This document shows positions 1 to 8,387 of a DNA stretch of 64,000 nt, one piece after another. Every line of letters begins with the position of its first letter. Within the stretch, counting starts at the first letter, position 1. The notes under the pieces were generated by a model that saw only the letters and a list, made by a program, of their open reading frames with translations, was not told the DNA's origin and made no database searches. Origin of the DNA: Klebsiella aerogenes KCTC 2190 (GTDB taxonomy: Bacteria > Pseudomonadota > Gammaproteobacteria > Enterobacterales > Enterobacteriaceae). A program made the position numbers and the translations under genes. The DNA lies in assembly GCF_000215745.1 (NCBI RefSeq), contig NC_015663.1, positions 4,932,780-4,996,779 on the forward strand. The letters run 5' to 3'.

Positions 1-261
1 CGCGCGCCCCCCCACCCCGGCAAGGGCGGCATAAACGGCAGGAAAAATATCAGCCATGCTGCCGCCAAATAAAGCGAAAACGCGCTGTGAAATGACTTTA
101 ATTGAGACCAACACACCGGCAAATGCCACGCCATAACCTAAATTATCTGACACATAAATGGCATAGTAAGGATTGATAATAAAGCTGCCGAGGCTGAATA
201 TGAACAACGACAGCAAATAGTTAAGACTACGTTTATCGTGCCAGATAAAAGAGGATTTCAT
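1..261 (-). CDS. MFS transporter, N-terminal part (cut by window edge)
   Basis: This is the start of a hydrophobic protein whose reading frame stays open to the first base of the window, giving 87 residues. It begins MKSSFIWHDKRSLNYLL, has a first membrane segment around residues 13-30, and carries a GGSMAD stretch near residue 68 that resembles the loop 2-3 motif of major facilitator transporters. A good ribosome site (GGAG, 7 bases before ATG) lies just after the ATP-grasp gene, with only 15 bases between them, so it is the last gene seen of that operon. Its likely job is moving a substrate or product of the neighbouring cluster across the inner membrane; this is inferred from context. The last ten or so residues, next to a run of C at the window edge, do not look like a normal MFS continuation, so the edge sequence may be unreliable. 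Confidence 0.6.
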   Translation of the reverse strand, partial: MKSSFIWHDKRSLNYLLSLFIFSLGSFIINPYYAIYVSDNLGYGVAFAGVLVSIKVISQRVFALFGGSMADIFPAVYAALAGVGGRA

Positions 262-276
262 TTGTGCTCCACGCGC

Positions 277-1521
277 TTAGCTAATTTCAGCGGCAGACTC
301 AATAGCCGTCGCCAGCGTCTCTAATGAATTGAGTAACTGCTCATGGCTACTATCGCGCAAAATGATATGGCCAATAAAATCGGCATTCGTCTTAATTTCG
401 CCATTAAGGATGTCGCCGATTTTGGCTGAAAAGCTGGCTTCATGAAGCGTAATACCCGCCTGCAATGCCAATTGCTCAACATCTGGTAATGCCTGCAAGG
501 TTCCTGATACGCGGGCCCGAAGCATGCGGATACCAGAGTAATAGTTCTGTTTGAGCGGCTCAGCCGTATATTTACCCTCCGCAGCCCAACATAGCCACAG
601 CAGCCATGGATTGAAATTTTCAAAGCTCAACATCGCCAGATCCCAAATATGCATACCGGCAGGGCGCATATTGGTTTCAACAGCGGCCGTCGCGCCGGGA
701 AGTAAAAATATTTCGTTATGCCAGGCGCCATTCGACGACGACACCAGTTCACGCATATGTTCGCCTGCAGAACGCAGCAGTATTTCATCCGCCGGGGTCA
801 AACAGGCAGGCACCACCTGTTGATACTCCGCACGGTAGTGGCCTTCAGTAGTATGCTTTTCCGTGATCCACTGCTTACCCGCCACACTATCCCAACTAAA
901 TTCTTTCGCATTTTCGATAAGAGATTCCACCAGGATCCCTGCTTCGCGATAAGGCGCCAGTGAAGCCCAGATAGACTCGCATTGCTCAATATACTCAATC
1001 ACCTGGCACCCGCGGCTATTGCCCTCCTTCGCTGGCTTGATAAACGCCTTACCGCCTAACGAATCGACCAGATCTTTAAGTTCATTCAATGATGTTACCG
1101 GCTGGCTGGTTACCGTCCGATAACCGGCGGGATGGAATGAAGCCCTGGCATCCAGTTGACGGAATATTTGCTTATCCAGCCCTGCTTTTGCTTGTTCTGG
1201 CAGCGCGCCGGGTAGTCTGTTCTTTTGCGCCAGCAGCGCCCCCAAAGGAACACCTCGATCGGAAAATGGTAAAATACCGATGGGAGAAAGTGATTCGGTT
1301 GCCAGATATTGATGAACGACATCCGCTGAGGCCGGGAGTTGTGTAACTTCAAGCGTTGTTTCAATCACCAGATCAGCAAATTGCTCATCGCTTGCTGTTT
1401 TTTTCTCAGTAATTAATACAACTTTGGCGTCAAAATATTTTTGTGCCTCAACGCGAATTTTAGCAACATCATAAATTCTGACGTTATTATATCCAACGAC
1501 AATAAAGCATGGCGTATTCAT
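277..1521 (-). CDS. ATP-grasp family ligase
   Basis: A 414-residue ATP-grasp protein. Residues 161-171 (IKPAKEGNSRG) are the ATP-binding lysine and glycine-rich loop. NEIF (269-272) and VETNMRPAG (281-289) carry the acidic and Asn residues that bind Mg-ATP. The N-terminal 100 residues form a pre-ATP-grasp alpha/beta domain (FIVVGYNN). Proteins of this type join a carboxylate to an amine through an acyl phosphate, as in carboxylate-amine ligases and dipeptide ligases; the substrates here are unknown. The start is supported by a GGAAG ribosome site about 8 bases before ATG. It follows the ferredoxin gene by 82 bases and precedes the partial MFS gene by 15, so it belongs to one minus-strand operon with two transporters. 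I infer a small biosynthetic cluster; a detoxifying ligase is another possibility. Confidence 0.8.
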   Translation of the reverse strand: MNTPCFIVVGYNNVRIYDVAKIRVEAQKYFDAKVVLITEKKTASDEQFADLVIETTLEVTQLPASADVVHQYLATESLSPIGILPFSDRGVPLGALLAQKNRLPGALPEQAKAGLDKQIFRQLDARASFHPAGYRTVTSQPVTSLNELKDLVDSLGGKAFIKPAKEGNSRGCQVIEYIEQCESIWASLAPYREAGILVESLIENAKEFSWDSVAGKQWITEKHTTEGHYRAEYQQVVPACLTPADEILLRSAGEHMRELVSSSNGAWHNEIFLLPGATAAVETNMRPAGMHIWDLAMLSFENFNPWLLWLCWAAEGKYTAEPLKQNYYSGIRMLRARVSGTLQALPDVEQLALQAGITLHEASFSAKIGDILNGEIKTNADFIGHIILRDSSHEQLLNSLETLATAIESAAEIS

Positions 1522-1603
1522 GATAAGGCTTCCACTGTGCAGGTATTAAAAATTGACTCAATGACTCTTGCGATTTTCGTTTGCTCGCCAAAGACCACAC
1601 CAC

Positions 1604-1897
1604 TCAATGGCGAGGTTGTCGGTGAGTAAGAAATTGTGCCGCGCGAGGAGACATCCTGATTTTGCACTGGCACGCCAGCCGCACCGTTTGATCTTCTATA
1701 CCAAGCAATTTGAATAAACGTTTCTCTTTTAAAGTCTTGCCCGTGATATTCTCCATCCCTGATAATACCTTGACTCGACACAACCCACAGTTTCCAGTTT
1801 TACAACCAAACCTCATGTTCTCCATGCATTCTAAAAGGCTCACCACATCCCTGAAAGTGAATTCAGTTTCACTTTTCACAAACATCACTGACGGCAT
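1604..1897 (-). CDS. Small 2Fe-2S plant-type ferredoxin
   Basis: A 97-residue protein with the CX4CX2C cysteine pattern of plant-type 2Fe-2S ferredoxins: C32, C37 and C40 in GCKTGNCGLC, and a fourth ligand near C76 in RLACQC, with an extra C78. It is a soluble electron carrier. The start ATG has an AAGGAA site 8 bases upstream, and the first 29 bases overlap the 3' end of the preceding MFS gene, so the two are probably translationally linked. No dedicated reductase or oxygenase is visible in the window, so its electron partner may lie beyond the left edge or be a host enzyme. The C-terminus (after residue 85) is basic and poorly conserved. Confidence 0.8.
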   Translation of the reverse strand: MPSVMFVKSETEFTFRDVVSLLECMENMRFGCKTGNCGLCRVKVLSGMENITGKTLKEKRLFKLLGIEDQTVRLACQCKIRMSPRAAQFLTHRQPRH

Positions 1898-3017
1898 CTA
1901 TATTTTCCTTATAGAATTTATTTGATGAGTACTTATATTTCCACAGCCAAAGTAATAACTCGACAATAGAAATTAAAGAAAGCACTTCTGTGTTAATCGC
2001 CACCGGAAAATAACGCATAACCAGAACCGTTAATCCTGCGCCAAGACTGACGGACAACTCTTTTATTAACAGAGAATTTTCTTGCGCTGCACAATAGTCA
2101 ATATAACTCAATGCACATTCAGCAATTGATAGTATTGTTAGCCATACCGCTGCTCCCCAAAAAGTATAAACATGGAAAATGCCAGGTACTGCCAAAACGA
2201 TCAAACCAAGAAGTATAATCACTATCGACATCAGCATTGCTTTATCGCCACTGCGATTAATAAGCGCCATTAATGGTATCTGTATTAATGCAACAATTGC
2301 GCTGTTAAAGATGATCATCATGCCATACCAGGCTGGTAGAGTCTGTCGATGAACCAGAATTTCCTGCGGCAGGATAGAGAATACCGCAAATAATTTAACC
2401 CCAGTAACAATCCCTGCTAATACCCATTTCAACTTTCCAGATTTGGCAAAGTTCTTCGTCAGTAGCGTCTGCGCCGTCAGGTCACTTGATAAACTAAAAT
2501 GGCGTGCGGTTGGTAAACAAACGAGCAATAAAGCAGCAATTACAATATAAAATAATAATGGACTCCAGTGCGGATAGAGTAATAATAACCCAGCACACAG
2601 ACTGCCGAGATTAAGCATAATTTTATTATTAGCCGCTCCTGCCGGGGTTCTGGCCGCATCATTCTTCACGATATAACCCAGCACGGCGACACCATAGCTA
2701 AAGAGGACCACCGCCAGCCAATTGACGCCCGTTGCAACATTTAGTGCTAATAATACTATTCCCAGCAGCGACACCGACAGAGTAACTATTAATGCACGTT
2801 GACCAAACAGACCTAGCGTCAATGGGGTCAATATCAACAGAAACCGATAACCAAAAGCCAGTAAGGCATTACTGGTCGTGTCTAACCAAACATTGGCCTG
2901 CCCGAGCAGGGAAAACAGGGCAATTGCAGAGACCATCCGTAGTAACAATAGCTGGGCGGAAGACGTTCCCAACCTTTTGATAAATAATAAATAAAAGTTA
3001 TTTTTTGCCGCTGTCAT
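1869..3017 (-). CDS. MFS-type membrane transporter
   Basis: A 382-residue, very hydrophobic protein with about ten to twelve predicted membrane segments and a short basic C-terminus (KYKYSSNKFYKEN). Layout and length fit the major facilitator superfamily, although the usual loop 2-3 signature is weak. It is the first gene of the minus-strand accessory operon, divergent from the MocR-type regulator and overlapping the ferredoxin gene. I infer export or import of a compound made or used by the ATP-grasp/ferredoxin cluster. The gene is AT-richer than the backbone genes downstream of the tRNA, which fits acquisition by transfer. Confidence 0.65.
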   Translation of the reverse strand: MTAAKNNFYLLFIKRLGTSSAQLLLLRMVSAIALFSLLGQANVWLDTTSNALLAFGYRFLLILTPLTLGLFGQRALIVTLSVSLLGIVLLALNVATGVNWLAVVLFSYGVAVLGYIVKNDAARTPAGAANNKIMLNLGSLCAGLLLLYPHWSPLLFYIVIAALLLVCLPTARHFSLSSDLTAQTLLTKNFAKSGKLKWVLAGIVTGVKLFAVFSILPQEILVHRQTLPAWYGMMIIFNSAIVALIQIPLMALINRSGDKAMLMSIVIILLGLIVLAVPGIFHVYTFWGAAVWLTILSIAECALSYIDYCAAQENSLLIKELSVSLGAGLTVLVMRYFPVAINTEVLSLISIVELLLWLWKYKYSSNKFYKENIDAVSDVCEK

Positions 3018-3085
3018 ACACTCATCTTCAGAACCACAATTGATGGGCTAAAGATATATCGCGTTAGAGTAGTACTGTTCATAGA
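3018..3085. promoter_or_regulatory. Divergent promoter region, MFS operon / MocR regulator
   Basis: These 68 bases separate the divergent start codons of the MFS gene and the MocR-type regulator, so both promoters must lie here or overlap the coding ends. MocR regulators typically bind such spaces as direct repeats; I do not see an unambiguous repeat. Confidence 0.4.
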
Positions 3086-4576
3086 ATGTTTAGCGAAATA
3101 TTCGCTTTCCTTACAGGTAAAATCTCCGGTACAGTTCGAAGAGTCAAGGCAAGTATCAGAGGTAGCCCCATTTTTAGCTTATCCCAACTACAACTGGTGA
3201 ATGGCACTGCCAAAGTCACCCAGATTGTTGATTTTATCAGCGCGGCAATCATCGGCGGCCAATTATTACCAGGCAGTCGTTTACCTTCCCTGAGGGAATT
3301 CTGCGACCAGGTTGAAACCAGTAAATTTACCGTTGTGGAAGCACTGGAACGTTTGCGTGCCAGAGGACTGCTCACCTCTATTCAGGGAAGAGGATATTTT
3401 GTCAGCCATGCACGGCAAACGACTGAGATTGACGCCGACAAGCCTCTTTCGTTAGTCAGCCCCGATCTGCATTCAAGACTGAAACACGCTTTTGCAAAAA
3501 GTAGCGATATTCTTCGTCCTGGATGCGGTTTTTTGCCTGAAGAGTGGTTGGATACTGAGTTTTTCCGTAAAGCGCTACGCCAAATTATCCGCAAACCGCA
3601 GCTAAAATTTTCTGAGTACGGTAATCCACGAGGATACCTGCCATTGAGAAAAACACTGCAGATGAAAATGAATGAGGCGGGAATTAGCGTACCGGTTGAG
3701 CAGATTATTATGGCGAATAGCACCATGAATGCCATCGACATGCTGTTCCGTATTCTGATCAAACCTGGCGATACCGTGCTGATTGACGACCCTTGCTATT
3801 TCAATTTTCGCGCCAGCCTGAGTCAGCATCAGGCCAATGTTGTCTTTATCCCTCGCGGCCATACAGGGGTTGATATTGATGAGCTTGAAACCTTATTAAA
3901 AGAGTCCAGGCCCAGGGCTTATCTCACCTCCGGACTAATGCATAACCCCACCGGGCAAAGTTATAGTCTGGAAGAGATGTTTGCTTTAATCACCGTATTA
4001 AACCGCTACGATTGTCATCTCATTGAAGATGACCTGTATCATGACCTGATGGAACCGGCAACCAAGCCAATGTCGGCGCTTGCCGGGCTCACTAATGCCA
4101 GTTATATATCCGGCTTCTCAAAATTGCTGAGCGCCAATATGCGGGTTGCCTATATTGCAACGAACCCATTGCTGGCTGAAAAATTAGTACAGCTAAAACA
4201 GCAGACTGGCGGCGTCACCTGTGAATTTACCGAGCAGACATTACATCAATTCTTCCGTGACGGTAGCTATAATCGCCATCAGCGCCGGCTTATTGGTAAT
4301 TTGAGTGACGTCTCCTCGCGGGTAAAAAGCTGGCTTCAGGAAGCAGGTTGTCGTTTCCCGGTCGTCCATTCTTACGGGTTGTTTTTATGGGCTGAATTGC
4401 CTGAACATATCGATAGTGAAACGCTGGCTGAAAGAGCATTAGCGCAGGGTCTGGCTCTGGCGCCAGGTACGCTGTTTTGTCAAAAAGCAGAAGGGCTACG
4501 CTATATGCGCTTTAATATCGCCCATAGCCACAATGATAAAGTTGCCGCGCTGGTTACCCGGTTACTAAAACCCTAA
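3086..4576 (+). CDS. MocR-type regulator (GntR wHTH fused to aminotransferase domain)
   Basis: A 496-residue PLP-dependent transcription factor. Residues 44-110 form a GntR winged helix (LPGSRLPSLREF, then GRGYFV). From about residue 150 a class I aminotransferase fold follows, with HNPTG (286-290), DDLYHD (315-320) and the Schiff-base lysine K346 in SGFSK with R353. Family members sense a small amine or PLP state and control adjacent genes; PdxR and GabR are examples. It is divergent from the ATP-grasp/ferredoxin/MFS operon and most likely controls it. The N-terminal 40 residues before the winged helix are longer than usual and the first ATG has no clear ribosome site, so the true start may be downstream (a GTG near 3197 is possible). 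Confidence 0.85.
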   Translation: MFSEIFAFLTGKISGTVRRVKASIRGSPIFSLSQLQLVNGTAKVTQIVDFISAAIIGGQLLPGSRLPSLREFCDQVETSKFTVVEALERLRARGLLTSIQGRGYFVSHARQTTEIDADKPLSLVSPDLHSRLKHAFAKSSDILRPGCGFLPEEWLDTEFFRKALRQIIRKPQLKFSEYGNPRGYLPLRKTLQMKMNEAGISVPVEQIIMANSTMNAIDMLFRILIKPGDTVLIDDPCYFNFRASLSQHQANVVFIPRGHTGVDIDELETLLKESRPRAYLTSGLMHNPTGQSYSLEEMFALITVLNRYDCHLIEDDLYHDLMEPATKPMSALAGLTNASYISGFSKLLSANMRVAYIATNPLLAEKLVQLKQQTGGVTCEFTEQTLHQFFRDGSYNRHQRRLIGNLSDVSSRVKSWLQEAGCRFPVVHSYGLFLWAELPEHIDSETLAERALAQGLALAPGTLFCQKAEGLRYMRFNIAHSHNDKVAALVTRLLKP

Positions 4577-4650
4577 TCCCTTGCTGAGACAAACCTGACT
4601 ATGTGGTTTGTCTCAATACCTTAGGCTGACCCCATCTGACCAGTAAAACA

Positions 4651-4688
4651 AAAAAGCCTGATGATACATTAGCATCATCAGGCTTTTT
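4651..4688 (-). terminator. Rho-independent terminator
   Basis: A 15-base stem (AAAAAGCCTGATGAT pairing with ATCATCAGGCTTTTT) with an 8-base loop. It ends in T runs on both strands, so it can stop tRNA-Asn transcription from the right and the MocR gene from the left. Confidence 0.85.
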
Positions 4689-4727
4689 GATAACTTCACG
4701 AAGCGTGACTTCATGAAGTACTGAATT

Positions 4728-4803
4728 TGGCTCCTCTGACTGGACTCGAACCAGTGACATACGGATTAACAGTCCGCCGTTCTACCGACTGAACTACAGA
4801 GGA
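4728..4803 (-). tRNA. tRNA-Asn (GTT)
   Basis: A complete 76-base tRNA with encoded CCA end, the GTTCGAGTC T-loop and anticodon GTT. It is identical to the copy at 6560-6635 but on the opposite strand, the E. coli asnW/asnU arrangement around yeeO. In Klebsiella, asn tRNA 3' ends are attachment sites for integrative elements such as ICEKp (established knowledge). No integrase or second att copy is visible here, so this site looks empty on its right side. Confidence 0.97.
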
Positions 4804-4963
4804 ATCGTGTGGAGTGGTATCTTAGCGGCGAAAAAATTTTTGTCAAACATCAATTCAACTGCAGCGTCACGCCTGCCGCATCTATCAACAATTTGTCGTA
4901 TTTGCCGACAATTTACCAGGAAAAATACTTTGCAGGATTAGCATTTCTCAATCATCATTTGAA

Positions 4964-6436
4964 ATGTTGTTTCAACTCTTCTCACTAAGGTCTCCCTTGA
5001 ACGTCACTTCAGCAGTACGCCAGGCCGTAGCGCGCACGTCCTGGTTTAAAAAGCGCAAGAGCTATCGTGTGCTCTACTGGCGTGAAATCAGTCCCCTTGC
5101 CGTACCGATCCTGCTGGAAAACGCCTGCGTATTATTGATGGGCGTGCTGAGTACTTTCCTTGTAAGCTGGCTCGGTAAAGAAGCAATGGCCGGGGTGGGG
5201 TTAGCCGACAGCTTTAATATGGTCATCATGTCGTTCTTTGCCGCGATTGATCTTGGCACCACAGTGGTAGTGGCCTTCAGCCTCGGCAAGCGCGACAGAA
5301 AACGGGCGAGGGCGGCTGCGCGGCAATCGCTGGCGATCATGACCTTGTTCTCGATCGTGCTGGCGGCGGTTATTCACGCCTTTGGCCAGCAGATTATCGA
5401 TATCGTTGCCGGCGACGCCACGGTTCAGGTTAAAGCGCTGGCCCTAACCTATCTCGAACTGACCGTGCTGAGCTATCCGGCGGCGGCCATTGCCTTAATT
5501 GGTAGCGGCGCGCTTCGCGGCGCGGGGACCACCAAAATACCGCTGTTAATTAACGGCGGGATGAATATTCTCAATATTATTATCAGCAGTATCCTGATTT
5601 ACGGCATCTTCTCCTGGCAGGGGCTCGGCTTTGTCGGCGCCGGGTTGGGGTTGACTATTGCCCGCTATATTGGCGCGTTGGCAACCATTTGGGTATTGAT
5701 GACAGGTTTTAACCCGGCGCTGCGTATTTCGCTGAAGAGTTACTTTAAGCCGTTTAACTTTGCCATTATCTGGGAGGTGATGGGTATTGGTATCCCGGCG
5801 AGCATCGAATCGGTACTGTTTAACGGCGGCAAGCTGCTGACGCAGATGTTTGTTGCCGGTATGGGGACCAACGTCATCGCCGGGAACTTTATTGCCTTCT
5901 CGGTGGCTTCGTTAATTAACCTGCCGGGTAACGCGCTGGGATCGGCTTCTACCATTATTACCGGTAAACGGTTGGGGAAAGGGCAGGTTGGTCAGGCGGA
6001 ACGTCAGGCCTGGTTCGTGTTCTGGCTGTCGACTATTATTCTGACGCTTATTGCCTGGGGCACCGCGCCTTTCGCTGGCCTGATCGCTTCGTTCTACACC
6101 AGCGAAGAAGACGTAAAAGTGGTGGTTAAAGAGTTATTGTGGCTCAATGCCCTGTTTATGCCAATTTGGTCGCTCTCCTGGACCTTGCCCTGCGCCTTTA
6201 AAGGCGCGCGCGACGTGCGTTACACCATGTGGGTGTCGATGCTGGGTATGTGGGGCTGCCGGGTGGTAGCTGGCTATACGCTGGGGATTATGCTGGGCAT
6301 GGGCGTCATCGGCGTCTGGCTGGGTATGGTGCTCGACTGGGCGGTGCGTGGCCTGTTGTTCTATCGCCGGATGATCACCGGGCGTTGGTTGTGGAAGTAC
6401 CCGCGATTAAAGGCTCGGCTGGAAGAAAAGTCATGA
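4964..6436 (+). CDS. yeeO: MATE-family efflux transporter YeeO
   Basis: A 490-residue MATE (multi-antimicrobial extrusion) inner-membrane transporter with twelve hydrophobic segments, closely matching E. coli YeeO over its core (from VRQAVARTSWF to the C-terminal GRWLWKYPR). YeeO exports flavins and some dipeptides in E. coli (established knowledge). It lies between the two asn tRNAs, its standard enterobacterial position. The first ATG has a poor ribosome site; a TTG at 4997 has AAGG six bases upstream and may be the real start. It is otherwise intact. Confidence 0.93.
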   Translation: MLFQLFSLRSPLNVTSAVRQAVARTSWFKKRKSYRVLYWREISPLAVPILLENACVLLMGVLSTFLVSWLGKEAMAGVGLADSFNMVIMSFFAAIDLGTTVVVAFSLGKRDRKRARAAARQSLAIMTLFSIVLAAVIHAFGQQIIDIVAGDATVQVKALALTYLELTVLSYPAAAIALIGSGALRGAGTTKIPLLINGGMNILNIIISSILIYGIFSWQGLGFVGAGLGLTIARYIGALATIWVLMTGFNPALRISLKSYFKPFNFAIIWEVMGIGIPASIESVLFNGGKLLTQMFVAGMGTNVIAGNFIAFSVASLINLPGNALGSASTIITGKRLGKGQVGQAERQAWFVFWLSTIILTLIAWGTAPFAGLIASFYTSEEDVKVVVKELLWLNALFMPIWSLSWTLPCAFKGARDVRYTMWVSMLGMWGCRVVAGYTLGIMLGMGVIGVWLGMVLDWAVRGLLFYRRMITGRWLWKYPRLKARLEEKS

Positions 6437-6559
6437 ATATACTGGATAAGTGTTACTTTTTAGACGAAGTGAAGAATAAATCGGCAAACGAACACCATTA
6501 TAAAAAACATCTTTGACATGGCTGAGCGTGGTCGCTAATATTCGCCCCGTTCACACGAT

Positions 6560-6635
6560 TCCTCTGTAGTTCAGTCGGTAGAACGGCGGACTGTTAATCC
6601 GTATGTCACTGGTTCGAGTCCAGTCAGAGGAGCCA
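6560..6635 (+). tRNA. tRNA-Asn (GTT)
   Basis: A complete 76-base tRNA with anticodon GTT and encoded CCA, identical to the minus-strand copy on the other side of yeeO. It is followed by its own terminator. It is a potential integration site and an inverted-repeat partner for the other copy. Confidence 0.97.
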
Positions 6636-6642
6636 GATTCAG

Positions 6643-6672
6643 AAAAGCCTGCTTACGAGCAGGCTTTTTGCT
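6643..6672 (+). terminator. Rho-independent terminator of tRNA-Asn
   Basis: An 11-base stem (AAAAGCCTGCT with AGCAGGCTTTT), a 4-base loop and a following T run, starting 7 bases after the tRNA. Confidence 0.9.
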
Positions 6673-6727
6673 TTCTTATCGCAATACTTTCAATCTATCT
6701 CTATTCAGAAATTATCTACGCGTTCGA

Positions 6728-7315
6728 TCATTCGTATTTGATGCTGTGCTCATCCTGCAGCCTGATTTTCACCAGCAACGCACCCAGCAACGCCAGATCT
6801 GCCAGCACCGCCAGAGCGTAGACAAAGCCTCCCTTTCCTGAATCGGCATAGTGATTGGTTAGCAGAATCGCCAGGGTAATAAAAACGATACTCGCTATCG
6901 TCGGGATGTTCGGCATCATCCCCAACAAAACTCTTTCTGCCGCATGGGTTTGCCAGACAATGCCCAGCCCTAATCCACCAAAGACGATTCCCGGAATGAG
7001 CTCCAGCCAACCGTGTTCGCTATTCCATATCACCAGAACCAGCAACCAACCTATAGCGGACAGCACAAAGGCATAACACGATATTGTCACGCAATAATGC
7101 GCTGGCCACGGCTGCCAACGCCCGATTGCATAGCCAACAGCAAAAGCTCCCGCCAGCGCCAATAGCAACGCCAAACTGGCGATAGCGCCGATAATGGCGG
7201 AAATGCTCAATAACAGCGCGCCTGCCGCGAATAGGCTGCTTAGCGCGATAGCTTGCGCACGCGGTTCAGCACAGGATGTCGCTACCACAGCACGCGGGGA
7301 CGGGAAAATACTCAT
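6728..7315 (-). CDS. Polytopic membrane protein of unknown function
   Basis: A 195-residue protein with about six hydrophobic segments (from residue 24 on, rich in Ala and Leu) and a short charged tail. I do not recognise a characterised family. It is divergent from a LysR regulator, with a perfect palindrome in the 131-base space 28 bases from its start codon, so it is probably that regulator's target. A role in transport or membrane sensing is only a guess from topology. Composition resembles the backbone, and the reading frame is complete. Confidence 0.7.
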   Translation of the reverse strand: MSIFPSPRAVVATSCAEPRAQAIALSSLFAAGALLLSISAIIGAIASLALLLALAGAFAVGYAIGRWQPWPAHYCVTISCYAFVLSAIGWLLVLVIWNSEHGWLELIPGIVFGGLGLGIVWQTHAAERVLLGMMPNIPTIASIVFITLAILLTNHYADSGKGGFVYALAVLADLALLGALLVKIRLQDEHSIKYE

Positions 7316-7342
7316 TTTTCACTCCTGACATTCTCAAGCGAT

Positions 7343-7359
7343 GGTGAATTAAATTCACC
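7343..7359. promoter_or_regulatory. LysR-type operator (palindrome)
   Basis: The sequence GGTGAATTAAATTCACC is an 8-1-8 perfect palindrome and contains the T-N11-A core typical of LysR binding sites. It lies between the divergent membrane-protein and LysR genes, 28 bases from the former's start codon. Confidence 0.65.
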
Positions 7360-7446
7360 GCTTTTTTCACATCTCAGTAGACTAGCGCCTGTATAATTAC
7401 CCACACAAACGCATAGATTTCAGCCATAGATGAGAAAAACTCAGCC

Positions 7447-8337
7447 ATGAGAAAAAACCGTCTACCCCCGCTGGGCGCGCTACGCGCCTTTCATGCCGTT
7501 GCCCGCTGCCGCAGTTTTAAACGCGCCGCCGATATGCTCGGGGTGAGCGCTACCGCAGTAAGTCATCAAATCAAGCTGCTGGAATCTGTGCTGGAGTGCC
7601 GGGTCTGTGAACGCAATGCCCTTGGCGTCAGCCTTACCGAAAGCGGCGAAATTCTCTATGTCGGCACCCAGCGCGCCTTTAGCGCGCTGGAAGAGGCTAC
7701 CGCGCAAATTGTTCGCTCACACCAGCCGCCGTCGCTCACCGTCACCACGACTTCCAACTTTCTGACTCACTGGCTGGTACCGAGACTGGCAGCATTTAAA
7801 GCGGAATTCCCCGCCATTGACCTGCGGCTACATACCAGCGTCGAACGGGTGGATCTCAACCAGCGCAGCGTGGATGTCGCGATTCGCTATCGTGAGACGC
7901 CGGAGCGCGGACTGCACTGTACCTTGCTACATGAAGACCGATTTATCGTCGTCGCCAGCCCCGCGCTAGGTATTACACGGCTGGAGGATTTGCGTCACGC
8001 GACCCTGTTCCACGTTGAACATCGTCACGTTCCGGCAGATTCGCCGGGCTGGGAGAACTGGCAACGCCGCTACGGACCCCCGCAGCTGAATATCGACGCA
8101 GGGTTAACCTTCAGCGACGAGACGCATGCGCTACAGGCGGCGGTGGCGGGACAAGGCGTGGTGATTGCCAGCGAACTGCTGGCGCACGATCTGTTGCAAC
8201 GCGGGGTATTAACGGCACCATTTGAAATGTTCTTACCGGGAGCAAACTATTATCTGGTGGCGACACAAGAGCTAGCCCAGCGCGCCGATATCAGCGCCTT
8301 GCGGGACTGGCTACTGCAGCAGATAGCGATGAGTTGA
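7447..8337 (+). CDS. LysR-family transcriptional regulator (GcvA-like)
   Basis: A 296-residue LysR protein. Residues 1-65 form the N-terminal helix-turn-helix (LGALRAFHAVARCRSFKRAADMLGVSATAVSHQIKLLE), and the substrate-binding domain starts near residue 92. The start PLGALRAFHAVAR is of the GcvA/AmpR subtype. It is divergent from the six-helix membrane protein gene and likely controls it through the palindrome at 7343-7359. Just before the start the DNA repeats itself (CAGCCATAGATGAGAAAAA, then CAGCCATGAGAAAAA), creating a six-codon reading frame from 7430 whose stop overlaps the ATG. Confidence 0.85.
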   Translation: MRKNRLPPLGALRAFHAVARCRSFKRAADMLGVSATAVSHQIKLLESVLECRVCERNALGVSLTESGEILYVGTQRAFSALEEATAQIVRSHQPPSLTVTTTSNFLTHWLVPRLAAFKAEFPAIDLRLHTSVERVDLNQRSVDVAIRYRETPERGLHCTLLHEDRFIVVASPALGITRLEDLRHATLFHVEHRHVPADSPGWENWQRRYGPPQLNIDAGLTFSDETHALQAAVAGQGVVIASELLAHDLLQRGVLTAPFEMFLPGANYYLVATQELAQRADISALRDWLLQQIAMS

Positions 8338-8349
8338 AACCAGAGAAAG

Positions 8350-8387
8350 AGGCAGATATCGGACGATATCTGCCTGACTGAATTTTT
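8350..8387. terminator. Bidirectional terminator
   Basis: An 11-base perfect stem (AGGCAGATATC with GATATCTGCCT) with loop GGAC, between the convergent LysR and YoaG-like genes. A T run follows about 10 bases later on the plus strand. Confidence 0.6.

Noticed and set aside
4709..4720. ACTTCATGAAGT palindrome near the tRNA-Asn terminator
   Set aside because: A short 12-base palindrome next to a related imperfect repeat; too small and without gene context to call an operator or att site.
6229..6516. 95-codon plus-strand frame overlapping the yeeO end
   Set aside because: Mostly within yeeO in another frame; no family match or ribosome site.
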